Part shown: piece by piece, positions 1 through 7,053 of the stretch
How the letters are laid out: each line of letters opens with the position of its first letter
Position numbering within the stretch: position 1 is the stretch's first letter
NCBI RefSeq assembly: GCF_014384895.1
Contig: NZ_JACRSQ010000016.1
Location: 1-64,000 of the forward strand
Origin: Bianquea renquensis
GTDB taxonomy: Bacteria > Bacillota > Clostridia > Lachnospirales > Bianqueaceae
Direction: 5' to 3'
DNA: 64,000 nt
Translations under genes and position numbers: made by a program
Notes under the pieces: model-generated
Told to the model about the DNA's origin: nothing
What the model saw: only the letters and a program-made list of their open reading frames with translations
Databases searched by the model: none

Positions 1-14
1 ATTTGGAGTCCTCC

Positions 15-65
15 CGAGTTTGTTGACTCCGGTCGGGCTTCGCCCTCCCTTCGTCAACAAACTCG
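15..65. repeat. Long inverted repeat (two-tier hairpin)
   Basis: A perfect 13-bp stem (bases 15-27 with 53-65) encloses a second small hairpin, GGGC-TTCG-CCC, at about 35-45. There is no poly-T tract on either side, so it is not a clear intrinsic terminator. It could be a structured RNA end, a transposon end or a REP-like element. No gene is seen in bases 1-164. Confidence 0.55.
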
Positions 66-176
66 ATATCTCTTCCAAACTCCTTCGCTTTTTCGGTCTC
101 ACATCATTGACAAACGTACATCTAGCAAAAAACGCCGCCGCAAGGAGTGTAGGTCCGCCCCTCGGCTATCCTATAG

Positions 177-211
177 AAAAAAAACAGGAATCCCACCGGA
201 CAGGATTCCTG
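177..211 (-). terminator. Intrinsic terminator, minus strand (unit 1)
   Basis: Read on the minus strand, a 9-bp stem (CAGGAATCC / GGATTCCTG, bases 185-193 and 203-211) is followed by eight T residues (bases 177-184). Confidence 0.7.
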
Positions 212-267
212 ATTCAACATAATACTATAATATGGAGGAGAAAAATAAAAATGAAGAATATGAAAAC

Positions 268-321
268 ATGAAAAAGCTCTCACAAGATATATCATATCGA
301 AAAATCGTGAATAAAATTTGA
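268..321 (+). CDS. Tiny ORF in repeat unit 1 (17 aa), possible regulatory peptide
   Basis: A GGAGGAG site at 234-240 precedes a 6-codon ORF (MKNMKT, 251-271). Its stop overlaps, as ATGA, the start of a 17-codon ORF, MKKLSQDISYRKIVNKI. Unit 2 has the same arrangement. The four differences between the two 17-residue peptides are all amino-acid changes, which argues against strong coding constraint. An ACCTCCC stretch just after the stop could pair with the ribosome-binding site. No family is recognised; it may be a leader peptide or a fortuitous ORF. Confidence 0.3.
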   Translation: MKKLSQDISYRKIVNKI

Positions 322-402
322 CCTCCCGGTAAAGTTTCGATTAAAATCATGTTTTATTTGTGTTACAAGGCCACGCGGAACGGGATGGACTTTCCTATAG
401 AA

Positions 403-437
403 AATAAAAAAACAGGAAATCGAGATTGATTTCCTGT
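403..437 (-). terminator. Intrinsic terminator, minus strand (unit 2)
   Basis: On the minus strand, a 10-bp stem (ACAGGAAATC / GATTTCCTGT, bases 412-421 and 428-437) is followed by a T-rich tract (403-411). The stem differs from that of unit 1 but pairs fully. Confidence 0.7.
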
Positions 438-494
438 CCAAAACAAAACAGTATATATTTTGGAGGAGAAAATTAAAATGAAGAATATGAAAAC

Positions 495-548
495 ATGAAA
501 AAGCTCTTACAAGATTTATCATATCCAAAAATCATGAATAAAATTTGA
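495..548 (+). CDS. Tiny ORF in repeat unit 2 (17 aa)
   Basis: MKKLLQDLSYPKIMNKI, the counterpart of the 17-residue ORF in unit 1. It is preceded by GGAGGAG (462-468) and an identical MKNMKT ORF (478-498), with the same ATGA overlap and a downstream ACCTCCC (548-554). Function unknown. The remaining bases up to the CBS gene (596-739) show no feature. Confidence 0.3.
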   Translation: MKKLLQDLSYPKIMNKI

Positions 549-739
549 CCTCCCGGTAAAAGTTTGATTAAAATCTTGTGTTATTTGTGTTACAAAGCAA
601 ACTTTCAAGCCGCTCTGCCAGCCATTGGAAAAACGCCAGGTCTTCAGCAGGGCACTTCCTCTGCAAAGGCTGGCGTTTATACAATGTGGTCACTATAAAA
701 ACGGGATGTCCCCGCAATTTCATTTCCGTATGAAATTCA

Positions 740-1213
740 TCACTGCATGTCAAGAGATACTTCTACTTTGCGACTCCAAGCATGGCTGCGGGACTGATTC
801 TTTTTCATCGCCTTATCTAAGGCGCCATAACAGTAGTTGATGATGTCACTGCGCTTGATAATTCCGATAAAGATATCTCCGTCGTCCACCACGGGCACAA
901 AACTTTGCATCCCGGCCAATTCAATCAGACTGTCCATACTGGCACTGATTCGGACCGGTCGATATTGCCAATATCTCGGAATCTGTGACAAGGGGATATT
1001 CTCAGTATCCTGAAACGTCAGATTGGGATTACGCTTCATCTCCCACAGCACGTCCCCTTCCGTCACAACCCCGTAATACCCTCCCGCTTCATCGATGATG
1101 GGAAGGGATTTATATCGATGATGCTCCATCTTCTCTAATGCCTGCCGCAATGTCATGTCCTTTTGCAGATACACGATCTCGTTCTTTGGAGTCAAAAAAA
1201 ATGCAACATTCAC
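740..1213 (-). CDS. CBS-domain pair protein
   Basis: A 157-residue stand-alone protein made of two CBS motifs. The first covers about residues 5-60 (YKSLPIIDEAGGYYGVVTEGD) and the second about 83-132 (MQSFVPVVDDGDIFIGIIKRSD). Such Bateman modules usually bind adenosyl ligands and report energy or nucleotide state, but no effector domain is attached. The start is GTG, chosen for the GAGGTG site ten bases upstream. The C-terminal tail is basic. The gene stands alone on the minus strand, so its partner cannot be inferred from context. The family call is firm; the ligand is unknown. Confidence 0.85.
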   Translation of the reverse strand: MNVAFFLTPKNEIVYLQKDMTLRQALEKMEHHRYKSLPIIDEAGGYYGVVTEGDVLWEMKRNPNLTFQDTENIPLSQIPRYWQYRPVRISASMDSLIELAGMQSFVPVVDDGDIFIGIIKRSDIINYCYGALDKAMKKNQSRSHAWSRKVEVSLDMQ

Positions 1214-1451
1214 GCCTTCAACTCACCTCTATTTCTCTCACTTTTCACTTATGTTTATGCAACCGTTCCCTGGGATATCCCTCCTTTCTCAGAGAATATT
1301 ATACCTCCAAATTGTAACTTTTGCATGAACTCCAAATTAAAAATGGATTAAATTCCCGTAATAATTTTCTAATTCTTCTCCTGGGCGGCCCCTTACTTTT
1401 CATATTTTGTATCTAGTTTTCGAATCTAGCGGACTTTTCTGTAGGTAGAAG

Positions 1452-1493
1452 AGAAGACATCTGTCCATGGATTATCATGAACAGATGTCTTCT
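1452..1493 (-). terminator. Stem-loop behind the small acidic membrane protein gene
   Basis: A 13-bp perfect stem (AGAAGACATCTGT at 1452-1464 with its complement at 1481-1493) lies just downstream of the 1544-1801 gene. The trailing tract is pyrimidine-rich rather than a clean T-run. Bases 1214-1451 otherwise show nothing beyond the upstream region of the CBS gene. Confidence 0.5.
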
Positions 1494-1543
1494 TATTTCC
1501 TACGATTCCGTATTCATCGACAGCTGTACCATCGCAAACAGAC

Positions 1544-1801
1544 TTATTTCTCTTCCTCTTCCTCCTGGGAATCCTCTTCCGCAGGGGAGTCTTCCTGTCC
1601 GTTCTCCTCCGCCGTGTCAGATGGTTCTACCGTCTCCTCCTTCTGGCAGTCGCAGTTGGAGCACGCCTCGTCCTCCGAATCCTCATCAAAAACATCCTCG
1701 TCTACGGGATCATCCACAAATTTCTTCTTCAAATACAGAACCGCAGCGGCGCCCGCAGCAGCAATCGATGTAAATACCATAAACTTTCCAAACTTTTTCA
1801 T
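1544..1801 (-). CDS. Small membrane-anchored acidic protein
   Basis: An 85-residue protein with one N-terminal hydrophobic helix (about residues 5-24, ending in KKK). A highly acidic tail of Asp and Glu runs from residue 30 to the end and includes a small Cys cluster (CSNCDC). The start is supported by AAAGGAGG seven bases upstream. No family is recognised. The tail would lie on one face of the membrane, and its Cys-x2-Cys-x-Cys might bind metal. It follows the MurE-like operon on the same strand after 65 bp and may be co-transcribed with it. Confidence 0.7.
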   Translation of the reverse strand: MKKFGKFMVFTSIAAAGAAAVLYLKKKFVDDPVDEDVFDEDSEDEACSNCDCQKEETVEPSDTAEENGQEDSPAEEDSQEEEEEK

Positions 1802-1866
1802 TGCTACGCCTCCTTTCTATACCCGTATTATAGCGCCAGTCACGTATAAAGTCAATATATAGGTTT

Positions 1867-3423
1867 TCACTCTTTTTGGCGCGTATTATATTCTTCCAAA
1901 TATTTTTTTGTGTATTCCACATCGGATATACAGGGAAGATAATTGGCGCCATACTTCTGCCGCGTTTCATTTCCCTTACCTGTAATCAACAGGATACAAT
2001 TTTTTCCCTGTGCTATCGCTTTCTGGATCGCCTCACCGCGCTCTTCAATAATCTCATACTCGCAGTGCTGCGCTTCCACGTACTGCGCGATATCGCGGCT
2101 TATATCCATAAAGGGCTCCAGGCCTGGATCTTCCGCTACAATATAGACTTTTTTTGAGTACCGGCCTGCGATGGTCCCCAGATCCTCTCTTCTCAGCAGT
2201 GCTTTGAGACCTGGGCAGCCAAAGATGCTGATGATATCACGCCCCGGATACTCCTGTTGCACAGAGCTAAACAGTTTTTCAAAGCTGAGCTTGTTGTGGG
2301 CATAATCCACAATGGCGACAATTTGATTATCTTTGGAAGCATAGATCTCCATGCGGCCGCTGGACCTCGCCCTCTCCAGGCCCTCCACCATGTATTCCAC
2401 AGGGATCCCCAACGCCATCACCGCCCCGATGGCCGCCAGCGCATTTTCCACATTGAAAAGCCCTGGCATCGTGAGACGGAATTGTCTGTCAAACTCCTTC
2501 GTCTTGACTTTAAAAACCGTATCATGGCCTTCTTTCTGGATATCATACCCAAAAATATTGGCCATGGGGTTTTGTGTGGAGAAGGTCAACATGGAGCTCG
2601 CTTGCTGTGCGGCTTTTCGTGTATCCTCCCACCGGTCTGCGTCCATATTCACCACAGCGGTGCGGCAGTGTTGAAAAATTTTAAGCTTTGCGGCAAAATA
2701 ATCTTCAAAATCTGGGTGTTCCAGCGGGCTGATGTGGTCCTCGGAGATATTGAGATAAACCCCCACATCAAAGGTAATTCCGTCGACCCGGTCATATTTC
2801 AGCGCTTGACTCGATACCTCCATCTCCATATACTCGATATGACTGTTGACCGCATTGCGGAAGTGCATGTGCAAATCCATCGCTTCCGGTGTCGTCAGGT
2901 GGGACTCCTCCTGGATCACGCCATCATAGGTATCGATGGAGGAGATGATACCGCTCCTATTTTTCTGGTGATCCAACAGGTATGCGTCCAGGATATACTT
3001 CACGTAATACGCGGTGGTGGATTTTCCCTTTGTTCCCGTGATTCCAATCAAATTCAGCTCTTCCCAAGCTCGATTATAATAAAGATCGGCTATGACCGGC
3101 ATCGCCTTCCGGATATCCTGTACCAAAAAAGAGGCGATGGCAGGGTCCGTCTCCCCATAGGCGGTCTCGCTCACATAAGCCAAGATCCCCTGCCGGCACA
3201 CATCGCGAAAATACTCTTCCTTAAAGGCGGCTCCCTTACAGACAAAGAGCGTATTTTTCCCTAAGTCCTTTGAGTTGTAGGATAAATACTCCACCGGCTC
3301 CGCCGCGTCTGGGATATGGGCCTCCACAAGAAGGCCTGCCTCCTGTAATCGATCTCGATACTCCGAGAGGGTATGCGTTTTTATAGACGTATGCCTATTC
3401 ACTCTGTTCATATGTGCCTCCAA
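1867..3423 (-). CDS. MurE-like Mur ligase (atypical UDP-MurNAc-peptide ligase)
   Basis: A 518-residue Mur ligase. The ATP-binding loop is GITGTKGKSTT at about residue 128. A central domain carries the MEVSS and NISEDH motifs and a lysine in YFAAKLKIF, the position normally carbamoylated. The C-terminal domain follows. Canonical meso-DAP MurE enzymes have DNPR near the C-terminus; here the corresponding segment reads EDPGLEP, so the added amino acid is probably not DAP. It is the last gene of a three-gene operon, three bases after the racemase. Likely role: adding an amino acid to a cytoplasmic muropeptide precursor. The substrate is unproven and it may be a second MurE paralog. Confidence 0.8.
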   Translation of the reverse strand: MEAHMNRVNRHTSIKTHTLSEYRDRLQEAGLLVEAHIPDAAEPVEYLSYNSKDLGKNTLFVCKGAAFKEEYFRDVCRQGILAYVSETAYGETDPAIASFLVQDIRKAMPVIADLYYNRAWEELNLIGITGTKGKSTTAYYVKYILDAYLLDHQKNRSGIISSIDTYDGVIQEESHLTTPEAMDLHMHFRNAVNSHIEYMEMEVSSQALKYDRVDGITFDVGVYLNISEDHISPLEHPDFEDYFAAKLKIFQHCRTAVVNMDADRWEDTRKAAQQASSMLTFSTQNPMANIFGYDIQKEGHDTVFKVKTKEFDRQFRLTMPGLFNVENALAAIGAVMALGIPVEYMVEGLERARSSGRMEIYASKDNQIVAIVDYAHNKLSFEKLFSSVQQEYPGRDIISIFGCPGLKALLRREDLGTIAGRYSKKVYIVAEDPGLEPFMDISRDIAQYVEAQHCEYEIIEERGEAIQKAIAQGKNCILLITGKGNETRQKYGANYLPCISDVEYTKKYLEEYNTRQKE

Positions 3424-3426
3424 GTC

Positions 3427-4149
3427 TCAAAGCTCTTTATATGGTCTGCCCGACATTTCAACAAACCGGCGGACCAATACATCCATGGCGTCCACAATGT
3501 CATCGGGCAAAGGGTATTCGTCTTTCAGGATTGACAATTCTGTGCAGGCTAGAATCATCACCTGACACCCCTGCTCCCGAAGGGAATCCGCGACTTGCGA
3601 AAATATATCCAGACTTCCCACTTTTCCCTTCTTGATTTCATTGTAAATAATATGCATAACGGCTGTCTGCATCAGTGGCGCTGGATAGACCGCCTGGATT
3701 CCGTAGGCGGCGCATTCCCTTCCATAGACATTTGCATGGACTGTCCCATCCGTAGCCATAATCCCGACTTTTTGGACATCTGGATACTTTGTTATAACTT
3801 CCTTGATTGTCTCCCTCACCATATGAAGGATCGGAATCGGACTCGCCTCCGCCAGCGCATCATAAAAATAATGGGTTGTATTGCACGGGATTGCGATATA
3901 TTCCGCCCCCATATCCGCAAGTTTACGGCAATCCTCCTTCGCTTCCTTTAAAAAAGCCTCCGCCTCTCCAGTCAGTATGGCGCTCGTCCTATCCGGAATC
4001 GTCGCGTGATTCAGGATGCAGATGTCGATGTGCTCCTGGTCTCGGGCCGCATCGGTATGGGTGATTATTCGATTAAAAAAATAACATGTCGCCATGGGAC
4101 CCATTCCGCCCAGAATCCCTGCTCTTTTCACACTCTCTTTGTCTTTCAT
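3427..4149 (-). CDS. Aspartate/glutamate racemase family protein
   Basis: A 240-residue member of the Asp/Glu racemase superfamily, beginning AGILGGMGPMAT. It has the two catalytic cysteines expected of the family: one in IPCNTTHYFY (about residue 86) and one in ILACTELS (about residue 204). It would interconvert L- and D-aspartate or glutamate in the cytoplasm. It overlaps the upstream ATP-grasp gene by four bases (ATGA) and ends three bases before the MurE-like gene, so translation is probably coupled. The neighbouring ligase makes D-aspartate the favoured product. A glutamate racemase (MurI) role cannot be excluded. Confidence 0.85.
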   Translation of the reverse strand: MKDKESVKRAGILGGMGPMATCYFFNRIITHTDAARDQEHIDICILNHATIPDRTSAILTGEAEAFLKEAKEDCRKLADMGAEYIAIPCNTTHYFYDALAEASPIPILHMVRETIKEVITKYPDVQKVGIMATDGTVHANVYGRECAAYGIQAVYPAPLMQTAVMHIIYNEIKKGKVGSLDIFSQVADSLREQGCQVMILACTELSILKDEYPLPDDIVDAMDVLVRRFVEMSGRPYKEL

Positions 4150-5366
4150 TTTCCCGATCCCATATACTTTCGATATTTCACGTAATGGCTTACATAATTG
4201 CGCAGGACAAATCGAAGTCTGGCAAAACCAAGATCCCCTTTGTAGAACATGGGATTCACGTACCCATACTCCCTGAGGACATCCTTCATCTCGATCTTAG
4301 CGAGGTCATTGCGCACGTAGCGAAACGCCACTCTCCGAGGAATCACGAGCCATAACTTCCGCTTGCCCGCGAGTACAAGATCCAACTTCTTATTTTCGAT
4401 ATAATCCTGGACGATATAGGTAGCCAGGTTGTAGCCGGCGCCCGTCACATAATAGTTGCTCCGTCCTTGCCGCAGATTGATCTCAAAGACTTTGAATTTT
4501 TTGTCGCGCTCATCATATTTGATATCAAAATTCGAGAATCCCGTGTATGAAATCGCCTCTAAAAAGCCTTTTATCTTCTCCATCAGTTCCCGGTTCTGCT
4601 CTGTGATGATGACGGCGTGGTTCCCCAGACCGTGGGGGGTATGCTCCTCGAGGAGAACATGGCCCAGACACATGAGTTTAACCTTTCTGTCCTTCCCAGA
4701 ATAGGACGTGAGAACCCGCATGTAGGAATCGTCCCCCGGTATAAAATCCTGGATGATCAGGGAATCCGCGTAGCCGGCCCCGTAAATCTGTCCGATTACC
4801 TGGTTCAACTCTTCCCGCGTATTCAGTTTATAGACCTTCTTCTGCGTCTCAAAGGGATGCTCCCAATAGGCCACGCTGTTGGATGGTTTCAAAATATAGG
4901 GTGCGCCAAAAGGCAGCTCATAATTCATCCCCATCTCCGCTTTGTAAACAAATGTATCGGGATACTCTAGGCCATATTGATCGCACATTTTATAGAAATT
5001 TTCTTTTTTTATCAGTTCCTCCATGAGGGAATAGTCAATGTACGGCGCGATTACATTTTTTGCAAACTGCGCTTTATTTTGACTGATCAGCGCCGCATAA
5101 CTGTCCCCGCACCCGATGGCGATCAGGGTTTTGTCTGGGAATTTCGCAGCCAGATCGTTCACTGTCTTGAGGAACACATCCGGCTGATCGATCCTCTCAT
5201 TGGCTGTGAAGTCCACAATACGGCTGTTATAGCTGGGTCCGGTTGGATACTTTCCAATCACCATGGACTTTACCCCGTAAGCCTCATGAAATGCCCTTGC
5301 CATACTATATGTGTTGATGTCGCTTGCAAATAAAACGGGAATAAACTCCCTCTCCGTAATCTTCAT
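4146..5366 (-). CDS. ATP-grasp carboxylate-amine ligase, D-aspartate-ligase-like
   Basis: A 406-residue protein with an N-terminal pre-ATP-grasp domain (FIPVLFASDINTYSMARAFH) and an ATP-grasp fold with YILKPSNS (about 155), IIQDFIPGDDSYMRV and FEINLRQGRS (metal and phosphate ligands, about 300). Its opening resembles the Enterococcus/Lactococcus D-aspartate ligases (Asl) that attach D-Asp to the epsilon-amine of lysine in peptidoglycan precursors; those genes also sit beside an aspartate racemase. The start follows GGGAGG by five bases. It is first in an operon with the racemase and the MurE-like ligase. ATP-grasp ligase is certain; D-Asp as substrate is inferred from resemblance and context. 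Confidence 0.8.
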   Translation of the reverse strand: MKITEREFIPVLFASDINTYSMARAFHEAYGVKSMVIGKYPTGPSYNSRIVDFTANERIDQPDVFLKTVNDLAAKFPDKTLIAIGCGDSYAALISQNKAQFAKNVIAPYIDYSLMEELIKKENFYKMCDQYGLEYPDTFVYKAEMGMNYELPFGAPYILKPSNSVAYWEHPFETQKKVYKLNTREELNQVIGQIYGAGYADSLIIQDFIPGDDSYMRVLTSYSGKDRKVKLMCLGHVLLEEHTPHGLGNHAVIITEQNRELMEKIKGFLEAISYTGFSNFDIKYDERDKKFKVFEINLRQGRSNYYVTGAGYNLATYIVQDYIENKKLDLVLAGKRKLWLVIPRRVAFRYVRNDLAKIEMKDVLREYGYVNPMFYKGDLGFARLRFVLRNYVSHYVKYRKYMGSGK

Positions 5367-5520
5367 GTCTGCCTCCCATTAACTGCTTTCCTTTGCGGAT
5401 AAAGGCGCTTTCGTCAGCTCCTTGAATGCTCTAGAGCCGCGTATCTTACTGTAGGATACCATTCCCACCCTTGTTCGTCAAGCCTCCGATCTGAAAAAAA
5501 TGAAAAAACCGGAGTTTCTA

Positions 5521-5549
5521 TTGAATTTTATGGATAGGTGTGATAGAAT
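5521..5549 (+). promoter_or_regulatory. Probable sigma-A promoter
   Basis: TTGAAT, 17 bases, TAGAAT, about 50 bases upstream of the 5601 start codon. The match is moderate. Confidence 0.45.
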
Positions 5550-5600
5550 TTAACAAGAAACCATGTGTAAACGATTACTTTTAAGTAGGAGGGTTTTGCG

Positions 5601-6566
5601 ATGAAATTAGGAGTATTGACCGTTCCCCTGTATGGTATGAACTTGAAAGACACGATGAAATATTTGAGTGGCCTGGGCGTCCAGTCTTTGGAGCTGGGCT
5701 GTGGCGGATCGCCCGGAAAAACTCACCTTGACCCGGATGTCTATCTGAATGACGATGCCAAGATCGAAGAGTTGAAGGGTTGGCTGGAAGACTATCATAT
5801 GGATATCAGCGCCCTGAGCGCCCATGCGAATCCCGTCCACCCACAGAAGGACGTCGCCGAGGCGGCAAAACAGGATTTCAAGAATGCCGTTCTGCTGGCG
5901 GAAAAGCTGGGGGTCGAAACGATTGTGACCTTTTCCGGCTGCCCCGGAGACTGCGATGATTCCCAATATCCCAACTGGGTTACCTGCCCTTGGCCCGATG
6001 ATTTTCTGACAGTTCTTGACTATCAGTGGAATGAAAAGCTCATCCCCTATTGGAAAGAGGCTGTCGCCTTCATGCGTGCCCACGGCATCAAAAAGGTTGC
6101 CCTGGAGATGCATCCTGGATTCTGTGTCTATAATCCGGAGACGCTGCTGCGACTGCGCGAGGCCGTCGGCCCGGAAATCGGCGCTAATTTTGATCCCAGC
6201 CATCTGATCTGGCAGGGTATTGACCCTGTGGCCGGTATTCGGATGTTGAAGGGTGCCATCTATCATTTCCATGCCAAAGATACCCGGATCGATCCCTACA
6301 ATACAGCTCGGATCGGTGTCCTGGACACCAAACATTATAGCGATATTGAAAACCGTGCTTGGGTTTTCCGCACCGTGGGGTACGGCACCGGAGAACAGAA
6401 ATGGAAGGAAATGGTCACCGCTTTGAAGACCGCGGGATACGATGGCGTTATGAGCATTGAACATGAAGACAGCATGATGTCCGTTAAGGAAGGTCTGGAG
6501 AAGGCCATCGCTCTGCTCAAGAACGTGCTTGTCTACGAGCAGCCTGGCGAAATGTGGTGGGCGTAA
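5601..6566 (+). CDS. Sugar phosphate isomerase/epimerase (xylose-isomerase-like TIM barrel)
   Basis: A 321-residue TIM-barrel protein of the AP-endonuclease-2/xylose isomerase-like family. Probable metal ligands are Glu in ALEMHPG (about 171), Asp-His in NFDPSHL (about 202), His in YHFHAKD (about 229) and Glu in MSIEHED (about 289). It probably isomerises or epimerises a sugar or polyol; the substrate is not evident. TAGGAGGG precedes the start, and a strong terminator follows, so it is a single-gene unit on the plus strand. A cysteine pair in FSGCPGDC is notable. Confidence 0.85.
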   Translation: MKLGVLTVPLYGMNLKDTMKYLSGLGVQSLELGCGGSPGKTHLDPDVYLNDDAKIEELKGWLEDYHMDISALSAHANPVHPQKDVAEAAKQDFKNAVLLAEKLGVETIVTFSGCPGDCDDSQYPNWVTCPWPDDFLTVLDYQWNEKLIPYWKEAVAFMRAHGIKKVALEMHPGFCVYNPETLLRLREAVGPEIGANFDPSHLIWQGIDPVAGIRMLKGAIYHFHAKDTRIDPYNTARIGVLDTKHYSDIENRAWVFRTVGYGTGEQKWKEMVTALKTAGYDGVMSIEHEDSMMSVKEGLEKAIALLKNVLVYEQPGEMWWA

Positions 6567-6591
6567 GCTCCATCACAGAGAGCCTAAACAG

Positions 6592-6636
6592 GGGACTGTT
6601 GCACGAAGCTGAATACTGTGCACAGTCCCTTTTTTT
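6592..6636 (+). terminator. Intrinsic terminator
   Basis: GGGACTGT-GCAC pairs with GTGCACAGTCCC (6618-6629), followed by seven T residues. Confidence 0.85.
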
Positions 6637-6659
6637 CGTCCGCCCCCATTCCGCACTGT

Positions 6660-7053
6660 TTCCATCCCCCCAACCTGCATATGAGATTTGGCAGAATACT
6701 AATATTTAAACTACAGTCAAATGGTTAATTAATCAAGGATTCCGACAATTTTACAAAATTATGCCAACCAGGATTGGACTGTTATTTATGGATTCTAAAA
6801 TGTTTTTTCCGGGTATAATACTGTGTTCATGTCTCTCCAATCATTTTACGAAGGATGGCAGAAAAGTAATACCCAACGACAAAACCAACCTGCCTCCGAT
6901 CGCTCCCACAGGCAATTTTGAATCCGATGACGGTTTGTTTTGCCTCTTCGATGCAAATTACATCAAACCGTTAAATCAATGTCTAGCCAGTAACAAATTT
7001 ATAGATTCTTGCCAAATGGCGTATAGGGACGTTTACCGTCTGAACGGCCCCGT
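6660..7053 (-). pseudogene. Decayed AraC-family regulator fragment (copy 1)
   Basis: Read on the minus strand just after the MATE stop codon, the sequence still spells the C-terminal double helix-turn-helix of an AraC regulator. HLARIYKFVTG is followed by a stop, then EEAKQ, then QVGFVVGYYFSAILRKM, GET-stop-TQYYTRKKHF. At least three in-frame stops interrupt it and no start is present, so it is a relic. The stretch aligns base-for-base over about 400 bp with 57175-57602. The similarity runs on past the domain end to TTTGGCAGAAT and a TGGGGATGGAAA tail, so downstream DNA was duplicated with it. Confidence 0.75.

Larger units (their letters stand above)
165..368. repeat. Tandem repeat unit 1 (~205 bp)
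   Basis: First of two adjacent, highly similar units (the second is 389-595, offset 224-228 bp). Each unit holds, in order, a CTATAG-AAAA motif, a minus-strand terminator hairpin, an AT-rich segment, a GGAGGAG ribosome-binding site, two overlapping tiny ORFs, an ACCTCCC element complementary to that site, and a common tail ending in TGTGTTACAA. Hairpin sequences differ between units while stems are kept, which suggests selection on RNA structure. Confidence 0.75.
389..595. repeat. Tandem repeat unit 2 (~205 bp)
   Basis: Second copy of the unit at 165-368 with the same order of parts. It begins with GGACTTTCCTATAG (387-400), a motif also found at 12136-12149 beside another minus-strand terminator. 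Confidence 0.75.

Noticed and set aside
2257..3264. 335-codon open frame on the plus strand
   Set aside because: It lies wholly within the MurE-like gene on the other strand; there is no ribosome site and the product is low-complexity His/Arg-rich with no family resemblance.
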